Assembly (NCBI GenBank): GCA_016793165.1
Contig: JAEULA010000093.1
Location: 20,546-84,545, forward strand
DNA: 64,000 bases
Direction: 5' to 3'
DNA from: Alphaproteobacteria bacterium
GTDB lineage: Bacteria; Pseudomonadota; Alphaproteobacteria; CACIAM-22H2
Shown: one piece after another, positions 26,588 through 34,612 of the stretch
Numbering within the stretch: the stretch's first letter is position 1
Layout: each line of letters begins with the position of its first letter
Program-made: the position numbers and the translations under genes
Notes under the pieces: generated by a model
What the model was told of the DNA's origin: nothing
Databases searched by the model: none
What the model saw: the letters and a program-made list of their open reading frames with translations, nothing else

Positions 26588-26969
26588 GGGTTGCCCTCCT
26601 GGCGTGATCGAACCAGTGAGGAGGCGCGCGTCCGCTCGCGCCCCCGAATGCCTCGCACGCGAAGATAGAAACGCTGCCTCGGTGCGGGCGGGACTTTTCT
26701 GTGAGTGATTTCCGCGTGTTATATGCGTGTGACCGTGGAACCAAAGCGATTGTCGGTGCCGGATTTTCGAGCAACGCATCGCGAGGCGAGGTCCGCGTTG
26801 CGGAAACCGGGGATGGTCCGCCGCCGTGCGTATCGCTACCTCGCACCGCCCGGGTCATGGGCGACACCGGCCCCGACGAGGGCCGGACGGGGCTCAGAAA
26901 ATTCACACCCGGAGCCCCTCACCCGGGCGTCTGATCCGCATCCGATGATTGAGAAACGGGAGCGCCCGG
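26588..26969. promoter_or_regulatory. Structured divergent leader region of the EPS export operon
   Basis: This 382-nt gap has no credible gene. Its middle (about 26690-26770) is relatively AT-rich, with TTATAT at 26718, and probably holds divergent promoters. Nearer the barrel gene are two adjacent perfect stems: CCGGCCC/GGGCCGG at 26867-26886 (6-nt loop) and GGGGCTC/GAGCCCC at 26889-26918 (16-nt loop). The sequence CACCCGG/CACCCGGG is also directly repeated at about 26905 and 26920. No T-tract follows, so a leader or processing role is more likely than simple termination. Confidence 0.45.
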
Positions 26970-28271
26970 ATGCCGTCGCGCGCGACGGACCGTTCGTCGC
27001 GGCGGGATAGGCGCTTGCGCCGTGCGTCGTGGTGTCGGATTCGCAACGCGGCGGCCGGCGCGATGCTGCTTGTCTCGGCGTTCGCCGCGGCCGGATCCGT
27101 CGAGCCGACGATCGAGCAGCGCTTCGACGCCCAATGGCGCGCCGCCGGGATCGGCAGCTTCGGCCTCGTGCTGCGCCCCTTCGTCACCCAGGAGATCGGC
27201 TTCGACGACAACGTCTTCTCCACGCGGCGCGGGGTGCGCAAGGACGGCGTCTCGATTTCCACCGCCGGCGCGACGCTGGCGCCGCGCCTCGATCGCCACG
27301 CGCTCTCGGTGGGCGGCAGCGCCTCGCTGATCCGGCTGCTGGAGAACACGGGCGAGAATACGTGGGCCGGCCAGGCGTTCGTCGCCGGGAGGCTCGACCT
27401 GCGCGACGACCTCCAGCTCGGGATCGATGCCGTCTCCGCACGCGTCGTCGAGGAGCGCGGCAATCCCGAGAGCCTCGCCGGGGCGGGAGGTCCGATCGTC
27501 GCGCTGCGCCATCGCGCGGAGCCTTGGCTGCGCGCAGAAACCGGTCGCTTCGTCCATCGCGCGGCGATCGAGCTGCAGCACGTCACGTATTTTGATGTGC
27601 CCGCGGCGAGCGGCGGCAGGGCCTTCAATCTCGCCGGGCGCGAGTACGAGCAGGCCGGCGCCGCCTACCGCCTCGCCTATCGCTATGTCGACGAGGACAA
27701 GATCTACATGCGCCTCGCCGCCTTCGAGCGTCGCGCGCTCAATCGCGCCGGCGCCGCGACACGCAACCTCGCGGGCGGCAGCGCCGCGTTGGGCATCTCC
27801 GGACAGATCACGCCGGTCGTCTCGGGGGTCGCCGCTTTCGGCGTGCAGCGGATCGCCTTCGACGATCCGCGCATCGGCGACGCCGACGTCGCGACCACCG
27901 AACTGCGGCTGTCCTACGAGCCGCGGCGCTGGCTGCGCTTCGATGCGCGATACCTGCGCGACTTCGCCGAGAGCATCGTCGCGACCGCCGACGATTCCAG
28001 CGCCGGCTACGTGCGCAGCGTCGTCGCGCTGCGCGCCACCGCGGAGGTCCGCAGCGACCTCATCGCCAGCGCCGAAGTCCTGCGCGTCGAGCGCCGCTAC
28101 CTCGACATCGCCCGCAACGAGAAGCTCGACGGCGTCGATCTCGGCCTGCGCTACGCGCTCGCGAGCGGGCTCTTCCTGGGCGGCAGCTACGCCTTCCGCC
28201 GAGAGAGCCGCGACGGCCAGCGCCAGTTCACGCGCAACGTGCTGTTCACGCGCCTGACCCGCGCCTTCTAG
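26970..28271 (+). CDS. Outer-membrane beta-barrel protein of the EPS locus
   Basis: A 433-residue protein from the ATG at 26970 (an upstream in-frame TTG at 26949 is possible). An unusually Arg-rich n-region of about 25 residues precedes a signal peptide ending near SAFAAAGS. The rest alternates polar and hydrophobic residues and ends in aromatic RAF, as expected for a barrel. The segment LRPFVTQEIGFDDNVFST matches the BBP2-type barrels found beside polysaccharide export genes. It probably helps secretion or modification of the polymer at the outer membrane. The export lipoprotein gene follows after 22 nt. Confidence 0.78.
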   Translation: MPSRATDRSSRRDRRLRRASWCRIRNAAAGAMLLVSAFAAAGSVEPTIEQRFDAQWRAAGIGSFGLVLRPFVTQEIGFDDNVFSTRRGVRKDGVSISTAGATLAPRLDRHALSVGGSASLIRLLENTGENTWAGQAFVAGRLDLRDDLQLGIDAVSARVVEERGNPESLAGAGGPIVALRHRAEPWLRAETGRFVHRAAIELQHVTYFDVPAASGGRAFNLAGREYEQAGAAYRLAYRYVDEDKIYMRLAAFERRALNRAGAATRNLAGGSAALGISGQITPVVSGVAAFGVQRIAFDDPRIGDADVATTELRLSYEPRRWLRFDARYLRDFAESIVATADDSSAGYVRSVVALRATAEVRSDLIASAEVLRVERRYLDIARNEKLDGVDLGLRYALASGLFLGGSYAFRRESRDGQRQFTRNVLFTRLTRAF

Positions 28272-28293
28272 CGCGCCCGAAAGGAAGACCGCC

Positions 28294-28848
28294 ATGCTCC
28301 TCCCGCGCCGCCGCGTCGTCCTCCTGCCCGCCCTCCTGGCGACAGCCGCCTGCGCACCGGCGGCGCTGCCGCTCGAGGACACGCCGCCCGGCCCGTACCT
28401 CCTCGGCGGCGGCGACATCGTCCAGCTCTCGGTCGCAGGCGACCCGACGCTCGCCGGGCTCTATCGCGTCGACGACACCGGCCGCATCTCGGTGCCGCTG
28501 ATCGGCGCCGTGGAGATCGGCGGGCGGACGCTGCGCGACGCGGAGGAGGCCATCAATCGCCGCTTCCGCAGCGAGGGCGTGCTCGTCGAGCCGCGCGTCA
28601 ACCTCAACATCCAGCAATACCGCTCGATCTACGTCATGGGCGAGGTCGTGCGCGGCGGCGGCTATCCCTTCGAGCCGGGCATGACCGCGATCCAGGCGGT
28701 CGCCCTCGCCGGCGGTTTCACGCCGAGGGCCTCGCGCGCATCCCTCCTGCTGCTTCGCGGCAGCCTGGGCGAGGCGCCGCGCCGCGCATTGCCCGGCACG
28801 CACCTCCAGGCGGGCGACGTGATCACGGCGACCGAGCGCTGGTTCTAG
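28294..28848 (+). CDS. Polysaccharide export lipoprotein (Wza/OPX family)
   Basis: A 184-residue protein with a lipobox (LLATAAC, lipidated Cys20) and AAAGGAAG before the ATG. It has the Poly_export domain (about 33-110, YLLGGGDIVQLSVAGDPTL) and one SLBB domain (about 115-180, YVMGEVVRGGGYPFEPGMT). It is half the length of E. coli Wza and lacks the C-terminal helix that crosses the outer membrane, so another protein, such as the preceding barrel, may provide the pore. Its stop codon lies in the sequence CTAG shared with the convergent gene. Confidence 0.93.
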   Translation: MLLPRRRVVLLPALLATAACAPAALPLEDTPPGPYLLGGGDIVQLSVAGDPTLAGLYRVDDTGRISVPLIGAVEIGGRTLRDAEEAINRRFRSEGVLVEPRVNLNIQQYRSIYVMGEVVRGGGYPFEPGMTAIQAVALAGGFTPRASRASLLLLRGSLGEAPRRALPGTHLQAGDVITATERWF

Positions 28849-30020
28849 GCCGCGCGATGGCGACTCCCCCGCATCGAGATCAGCTCCGCATACAGCCCGG
28901 CCGTCGTCGCCCCGATCTCGGCCCAGCTCGGGATCGCCTCGGCACGTCGCCGCGCGGCCAGGCCGAGCCGGGCGCGCAGCTCGGGATCGGCGGCGAGCCG
29001 CTCCATCGCCGCGGCGAGTCCGGCGACGTCGTCGGGCGCGACCAGGAGCGCGTCGCGCTCGGGCGCGAGCAGCTCGGCGAAGCTGCCGATACGGCTCGCC
29101 ACGATCGGGCATCCCTGCGCCAGCGCGATCGCGAGCACGCCGCTCGCGTCGATCTCGCGATAGGGCATTGCCGCGACCGTGCCCGGCGCGAACAGGGCGG
29201 GGACATCGGCGTCGTCGACGAATCCGGGAGCGATCTCGACCTGCGATTCCAGCCCGGCCGCGGCCACGCGCGCGCGCAGCGGGGCGAGGTCGAGATAGGG
29301 CTTGCCGACGATGCGCAGCCGCGCGCGTCGGCGCAGCGCGGGCGCCATCGCGATGAAAGCCTCGATGAGCGTGTCGGCCCCCTTGTACGGCTTGATCTTC
29401 CCGAACAGCAGGAAGGTCGTGGTGCCGTCCGCGGGCTGCGGAACCGGCGCCCCCGGCCGGCCCGCCGCGTCGCCCAGCAGACCGTGCGCGACGATCGCGA
29501 TGCGCGTCGGGGCAATGCCCTTCGCGCGCAGCCGGTCACGTCCCTGCCGCGTGTGGACGATGAGGAGATCGACGTCGTCGAGAACCGCGTCGGTCCCCCA
29601 TCGCTGCAACCGCGAGCTCGGCGCCGCGTTGAACGGGTTGGAATCATGGACGGTCAGGACGAGCGGCGCGACACGCCGCAGCCCGGCGAGAAAGCGTCGA
29701 TCGACGACGGGCAAGGGCAACCACTGGAAATGGATCACGTCGGGACGCCGGCGCTCCAGCTCGCGCCGAAGCGTCCGCATCCCGAACCCGTGGGCGATGC
29801 CCTTCGCCACAAGCGCCGCCGATCGCGGCATGTCGCGCCACGGCGCGCGCGACAGCGCCCGGTAGAACAGCGGCTCGACCGCACCGTCCGGCGCGACCTC
29901 CTCCGCCTGCAGGGGGCGGCCGATCAGCTCGCTCGCCACGCCCGCGGCCCGCAGGCCGTCGGCCAGGGCGAGGTCGTAGGGCAGCGTGAACAGAGAGGGA
30001 TCGATCAGCGCGACGCGCAT
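28845..30020 (-). CDS. Family 4 (GT-B) glycosyltransferase
   Basis: A 391-residue transferase from the ATG at 30020, the first plausible start for the family (MRVALIDPSLFTLPYDLALADGLRAAG) with GGAAGGA upstream; the open frame runs on to 30266 across the autokinase start. The N-domain includes HFQWLPLPVVDRRFL and VHDSNPF. The C-domain has FLFGKIKPYKGADTLIEAF, PGFVDDADVPALF and EIDASGVLAIALAQGCPIVAS, matching the GT4 E-x7-E nucleotide-sugar site. It likely adds a sugar to the lipid-linked unit. It diverges from the autokinase across 38 nt. Confidence 0.92.
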   Translation of the reverse strand: MRVALIDPSLFTLPYDLALADGLRAAGVASELIGRPLQAEEVAPDGAVEPLFYRALSRAPWRDMPRSAALVAKGIAHGFGMRTLRRELERRRPDVIHFQWLPLPVVDRRFLAGLRRVAPLVLTVHDSNPFNAAPSSRLQRWGTDAVLDDVDLLIVHTRQGRDRLRAKGIAPTRIAIVAHGLLGDAAGRPGAPVPQPADGTTTFLLFGKIKPYKGADTLIEAFIAMAPALRRRARLRIVGKPYLDLAPLRARVAAAGLESQVEIAPGFVDDADVPALFAPGTVAAMPYREIDASGVLAIALAQGCPIVASRIGSFAELLAPERDALLVAPDDVAGLAAAMERLAADPELRARLGLAARRRAEAIPSWAEIGATTAGLYAELISMRGSRHRAA

Positions 30021-30058
30021 CGCCCTTTTCCTTCCGGTTGCGAACGAGGAGACCCGCG

Positions 30059-32332
30059 ATGACACGCCGAATCCTGCAGCCGGTGCCGGCAGGTCCGGGC
30101 GGCCCGCGGCCGCTCGTGCAGGGCGAGACGAACCCGAGCCTGCCGCGCGTGCCCCCGCCACTGCCGGAGTCGATCGGCCCGGCCGGCGTCGCGCGCGTGC
30201 TCTGGCGCGGGCGATGGCTGATCGCCGGCGGCGCCGTACTTGCCGGGCTGGCGGCGGCCGCGGCACTCCAGCTCGTCACGCCGCGTTATGCGGCTCAGGG
30301 CATGCTGGTCATCGAATCGCAGCGCCTGAACATCCCCGAGCTGCAGGGCGCGGTCGCCGACGCGACGCTCGATTCCGCGATCGTTCGCAGCGAGGTGCAG
30401 ATCCTGCGCTCGCGTGCGCTCGTGGCCGCGGTGGCGCAGTCGCTCGCCCTCGACCGGCGCCCCGAATTCAATCCCCCGCCCGATGCGGACGGCACGACGG
30501 CGCGGCTGTGGCGCGCAGCGCTGGCCCGACTCCCGACGGCATGGCGCGAGCGCATCGAGACGATGGAGGGCGGCACCGAAGCGCCGTCCGAGCCGCCGTC
30601 CTCGCAGGCGGTCGAGGCGGCGGTCGTGGCGCGCGTGCAAGGTGATCTCGCGGTCAGCAACGATGGCCGCAGCCACATCGTGAGCGTCGAGTTCCTCGGC
30701 GAGGATCCGGAGCTGAGCGCCGCGATCGTGAACCGGCTGATGGAGCGCTACATCGCCGACAAGACCGCGACGCGGAGCCGCACGAACCAGGAAGCGAGCG
30801 CGGCGCTCGGCAACCGCCTCGAGGAGCTGCGCGGCGAGGTCGAGGAGCTGGACCGCCAGGTGCAGGAGTACCGGCGGCGCTACGAGCTGGTCGAGACGCG
30901 CCTCGGCACCGTCGGCTCGCAGCAGATCGCGGACCTCAACACCCAGCTCACCCTTGCGCGCGCCGAGCGCGCGCAGGTCGAGAGCCGGCTGCAGGCGGCG
31001 AGCGGCGTCGCGCGCGGGCCGCGCGGCGCGGCCGACATCCAGGAGGTCCTCGGCTCGCCGCTGATCGTGCGGCTGCGCGAGCGCGAGGCCGAGATCGCGC
31101 AGCGGGAGGCCGAGATCTCGACGCGGTTCGGCCCCAACCATCCGCAGCGCCGGCAGGCGCAGGCCGAGCTGGCGGAGATCCGCCGCAGCCTCGGCGGCGA
31201 GATCGACAAGGTCGTCGGGTCGATCCGGGCCCAGTTCGATGCCGCGCGCAACCGCGAGCGGGCGCTCGACCGCCAGCTCGCCGAGCTGCGCGAGCGCGCG
31301 ACGCGCGCCACGCAGGCCGAGAGCGAGCTGCGACAGATCGAGAAGGAGGCAGACGCGCGGCGCCTGCTGTACCAGAGCTTCCAGCAGCGCGCGGAGCTGA
31401 CGGCGACGGCGACGCCGGCCCAGCTGCAGTCCAATGCGCGCATCGTCAGCGCCGCGGTCGCGCCGCTGCGCCCCGCGACGCCGCGCCGCGCCCTGGTGCT
31501 GCCGCTGGCGGCGCTCGGCGGCGCGCTCGCGGGCTGCGGTGCGGCGCTCCTGCGCACCCGACGCGACGACGGGTTCACCCGCCTCGATGCGGTCGCCGCC
31601 GCCACCGGCCTTCCGGGGCTGGCGGCGATCCCCCGCCTCCCGGGCCGCAAGCTGCGCGCCTCGCCGGCGCGCGTCGTCGTCGAGGATCCGGCTTCGCCGG
31701 TGGCGGAAACGCTGCGCGGCCTGCGCGCACGGCTTCGTCTCGGCGCGCGCGGCGGCCCGCGAGTCGTCCTGGTCGCGTCCGCCCTCGACGGCGAGGGCAA
31801 GTCGAGCATCGCCGCCGCCCTGGCTCGCATCGGCGCGCTCGACGGGCTGCGCACGCTGCTGATCGAGGGCGATCTCCGGCGGCCCAGCATCGCGCAGCTG
31901 CTCGGGCGCGGCCTGCAGGGCGGCGGGCTGGAGCGCGCGCTCGCGGCGCCGGACGCGCTGGCCGAGGCGACGACCTTCGACCTGCCGACCGGGCTGAGCG
32001 TGCTCGCGGCGGCCGCCGCGATCGACGCCCCGCATCGCGCCCTGGCCGAGCCGACGCTGCGCGAACTGCTCGCCGGCGCCCGCGCGAGCTTCGACCTCGT
32101 GGTCGTCGATGCGCCGCCGGTCATGCTCGTGTCCGACGCGATCCTGATCGCCGAGCATTGCGACGCGATCGTGCTCGTCGTCGAGTCCGAGCGCACCGCG
32201 CGCAGCCTCGTGAGCGAGGCGGTGGCGCGACTGGCAAGCGCGGGCCGCCCGATCGCAGGCGTCGTGCTCTCCAAGTCGGCGAAGCTCCAGGTCGGCGGCG
32301 GCTACTACGGCGGCTACGCGGCGCGCGCCTGA
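30059..32332 (+). CDS. Polysaccharide co-polymerase and tyrosine autokinase (Wzc/ExoP-like)
   Basis: A 757-residue protein; the ATG at 30059 has GAGGAG 8 nt upstream. Order: Wzz domain with membrane segment about 55-75, long coiled coil about 230-440, second membrane segment about 478-497, then a BY-kinase domain. Walker A has Lys581 (DGEGKSS), Walker A' is LLIEGDLRRPS and Walker B is LVVVDAPP. The C-terminus GGGYYGGYAARA is a short tyrosine cluster, the expected autophosphorylation tail. It controls chain length and export through the envelope together with the Wza-like lipoprotein. Confidence 0.94.
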   Translation: MTRRILQPVPAGPGGPRPLVQGETNPSLPRVPPPLPESIGPAGVARVLWRGRWLIAGGAVLAGLAAAAALQLVTPRYAAQGMLVIESQRLNIPELQGAVADATLDSAIVRSEVQILRSRALVAAVAQSLALDRRPEFNPPPDADGTTARLWRAALARLPTAWRERIETMEGGTEAPSEPPSSQAVEAAVVARVQGDLAVSNDGRSHIVSVEFLGEDPELSAAIVNRLMERYIADKTATRSRTNQEASAALGNRLEELRGEVEELDRQVQEYRRRYELVETRLGTVGSQQIADLNTQLTLARAERAQVESRLQAASGVARGPRGAADIQEVLGSPLIVRLREREAEIAQREAEISTRFGPNHPQRRQAQAELAEIRRSLGGEIDKVVGSIRAQFDAARNRERALDRQLAELRERATRATQAESELRQIEKEADARRLLYQSFQQRAELTATATPAQLQSNARIVSAAVAPLRPATPRRALVLPLAALGGALAGCGAALLRTRRDDGFTRLDAVAAATGLPGLAAIPRLPGRKLRASPARVVVEDPASPVAETLRGLRARLRLGARGGPRVVLVASALDGEGKSSIAAALARIGALDGLRTLLIEGDLRRPSIAQLLGRGLQGGGLERALAAPDALAEATTFDLPTGLSVLAAAAAIDAPHRALAEPTLRELLAGARASFDLVVVDAPPVMLVSDAILIAEHCDAIVLVVESERTARSLVSEAVARLASAGRPIAGVVLSKSAKLQVGGGYYGGYAARA

Positions 32333-32340
32333 GGCGTCGG

Positions 32341-33504
32341 TCACGGCGCGCCGCGCTCGCGTCGGATCGACGCCGCCGGAGTCCAGGTCTGGAAGCGGTC
32401 GCCGCGCAGCGAGCGCAGCACACCGATCCCCGTCGCCACGAGCGCGGCGAGGACGTCGAGCAGCCGCGCGGCACGCGCCGCCGGTCGCGCGGCGCCGAAC
32501 AGCAGCACACCGCCCGCGAGCGCCGCGAGCACCGCCACCGCCATCGCCTGCCCGGCCACGAGCAGCCCCGCGACGACGAGCGCGATCCCGAGCAGCAGAG
32601 CGTAGATCGACAGCCAGCGCAGCAGCTTGTGCGAGACGTACTTGAACAACGTCAGGGCATCGAGCCGCCGCAGGCGCGGCCAGAGCAGGCGATGGACGTT
32701 GAAGGCCTGGCACGCGATCCGGATCTTGCGCCGGAACTCCTCGGCCGGCTTCGCGATCGACTCCTCGGTCGCCAGGGCGTCGCCGACGCGAACGATGCGA
32801 TGGCCGTCGCAGAGGATCGACAGCGAAACATACATGTCGTCGATGATGTCCGGCGGCGGCGGGCGATGCAGCGCCCGGCGGATCGCGAAGATCGATCCGT
32901 CCGCGCCCATGACCGAGCCGGTGTCGCTCTCGAGCTGCTTGATGCCCTCCTCCAGGCGCCAGTAGAGCGACCCGGTCTCGGCGGTCGCCGTCGCGGTCCG
33001 GGTCACGTAGCGCAGGTGCCCGCACGCACAGCCCACGATCGGGTCGGCGAAGGCGCCCGCGAGGCGCGGGATCGCCTCGGCATCGAACATCACGTTCGCA
33101 TCGGTGAACACCACGATGTCGGCCGCGGTCGCGGCGACGAGCTGATTCATGCCGTGGGTCTTGCCGCGGCGCTCCGTGGCGACCACGAGTCGGATCCTGT
33201 CCGCGTAGCGCGCCGCGATCGCCGCCGTTCCGTCCGTCGCGGCATCGACGTAGAGCAGGATCTCGAGCCCCGGGACGCGGTCGCGCAGGTCCAGCATGTT
33301 CGCGATCTTGCGCTCGATGACGCCGGCCTCGTTGTAGGCGCAGACGCACAGCGCCACCCGCAGGGGTTCGCCGCTCCGGCCTCGGTGCAGCGCGGGCGCC
33401 GGCGCGAAGCGCCGCATCAGGCGCAGGACGATCGGATAGGTCAGGAAGGGATGGACGGCGAGGACGAGCGCGAGGCCGCCGAGCCCGAGCAGGATCGTCG
33501 CCAT
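32341..33504 (-). CDS. Membrane-anchored family 2 glycosyltransferase
   Basis: A 387-residue protein: one N-terminal membrane helix (about 3-25), a GT2 domain with CAYNEAGVIERKI, YVDAATDGT and the DxN/DxD site VFTDANVMF, then about four C-terminal membrane segments. ESDTGSVMGADGSIFAIRR and the basic EEFRRKIRI segment are typical of processive or lipid-linked GT2 enzymes, but a clear QxxRW is missing (FRRKIRIACQ), so hyaluronan/cellulose-type processivity is doubtful. Ends 8 nt from the convergent autokinase gene and closes the EPS island. Confidence 0.88.
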   Translation of the reverse strand: MATILLGLGGLALVLAVHPFLTYPIVLRLMRRFAPAPALHRGRSGEPLRVALCVCAYNEAGVIERKIANMLDLRDRVPGLEILLYVDAATDGTAAIAARYADRIRLVVATERRGKTHGMNQLVAATAADIVVFTDANVMFDAEAIPRLAGAFADPIVGCACGHLRYVTRTATATAETGSLYWRLEEGIKQLESDTGSVMGADGSIFAIRRALHRPPPPDIIDDMYVSLSILCDGHRIVRVGDALATEESIAKPAEEFRRKIRIACQAFNVHRLLWPRLRRLDALTLFKYVSHKLLRWLSIYALLLGIALVVAGLLVAGQAMAVAVLAALAGGVLLFGAARPAARAARLLDVLAALVATGIGVLRSLRGDRFQTWTPAASIRRERGAP

Positions 33505-33799
33505 CGCACGCCTAGCGCCTCCACCGTGCGAGAGACGTATCGCTCACGACAAGCGACGCATCGCGCAGCGCGCACGCCTCGATCCGAGATGCCGATATGG
33601 ACGCGGGTCGGCACGTCGACATCGCCGCTTCCGCCAGCAGAATTGCCAACATTGGCGCATTCAATTCCGCCGAGCCGGCCGCGCGCGCGAACATGACTGT
33701 GACAACGCTCGCAAATTCCTCTCCGCGTGCAATACGGCTTGCCACATTCGAGCAGGATCTCGCCGCATTCTCGTCGCATTGAGCAGGCCCCCTGTCCGC
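33505..33799. promoter_or_regulatory. Divergent region between GT2 gene and trehalose operon
   Basis: This 295-nt gap is noticeably less GC-rich than its neighbours and has no convincing gene. It contains a small inverted repeat GCCAA-CA-TTGGC at about 33644-33655. It presumably carries the otsB-operon promoter; I see no sigma-70 consensus. Confidence 0.4.
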
Positions 33800-34612
33800 A
33801 TGACCACGCACGCGTTCATCGACATCGCCGCGGAGTCGCGCACCGACGCCCGCGTGCCGCCGCGTGCCGGCCGCGACTGGGCGCTCTTCCTCGACATCGA
33901 CGGCACGCTGCTCGACATCGCCTCGACGCCGGGCTCGGTACGCGTGCCGCCGAGCCTGCCGCGGCTCGTCGAGACGATCGCCGGCCTGCTCGACGGCGCT
34001 CTCGCGCTGGTGAGCGGCCGCGCGATCGCGGACATCGACCGCCTCTTCGATCCGCTCGCGCTGCCGACGGCCGGCCAGCACGGCGGCGAGATCCGGCCGC
34101 GGGCCGGCGGCGTCGCGCGGCGCGTCCGCGCCGAGAGCGCCATCGACGACCACGTCCGCGCCGGAATCGAACGGCTGGCGCGCCAGGCGCCGCGGATCCG
34201 CGTCGAGGACAAGGGGCTTTCCGTCGCGTTCCACTACCGCTACGCGCCGCAGCTGCGCGAATGGCTGCATCGGCACCTCGAGCGCATCGCAACCACGGCC
34301 GCGAGCCCGCTGCGGATCCTCGAAGGACGGATGGTCTGGGAGCTCCTGCCCGTCGGCCACGACAAGGGCACGGCCGTCGACGAGTTCATGCGCGCGCCGC
34401 CGTTCCTGGGGCGCGTCCCGATCTTCGTGGGCGACGACGTCACGGACGAGGACGGCTGTCTCGCCGCGATCCGGCACGGGGGACATGCCCTGCGCGTCGG
34501 GCCGCGGCGCGTGCTCGACCGGCCGATCGCGTTCGCCGATCCCGGCGCCGTGCGGCACTGGCTCGCGCAGTTGCCGGCGATGCTGCTGGCCCCGGACGCA
34601 TGCAGGACCTGA
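33800..34612 (+). CDS. otsB: Trehalose-6-phosphate phosphatase
   Basis: A 270-residue HAD-family phosphatase from the ATG at 33800 (an in-frame TTG at 33779 is the alternative). Motif I is FLDIDGTLLD with nucleophile Asp31 and Asp33. The family marks LVSGRAIADIDRLF, GQHGGEIR, HDKGTAVDEFM and FVGDDVTDEDG are all in order. It releases trehalose from trehalose-6-phosphate made by OtsA, two genes downstream. Its 3' end overlaps the GH15 gene by 13 nt. Confidence 0.95.
   Translation: MTTHAFIDIAAESRTDARVPPRAGRDWALFLDIDGTLLDIASTPGSVRVPPSLPRLVETIAGLLDGALALVSGRAIADIDRLFDPLALPTAGQHGGEIRPRAGGVARRVRAESAIDDHVRAGIERLARQAPRIRVEDKGLSVAFHYRYAPQLREWLHRHLERIATTAASPLRILEGRMVWELLPVGHDKGTAVDEFMRAPPFLGRVPIFVGDDVTDEDGCLAAIRHGGHALRVGPRRVLDRPIAFADPGAVRHWLAQLPAMLLAPDACRT

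Noticed and set aside
23538..26906. Very long antisense open frame (over 1100 codons) covering the flippase and methyltransferase genes
   Set aside because: It is Arg/Ala/Glu-rich with no domain pattern and mirrors real genes on the other strand. High GC removes stop codons from the antisense frame. The same holds for the long opposite frames at 4899-7811, 13319-16324, 30005-33349 and 59450-61126.
33597..33782. Small open frame upstream of otsB
   Set aside because: Sixty-one codons without ribosome site, running straight into the otsB start region; composition fits non-coding promoter DNA.
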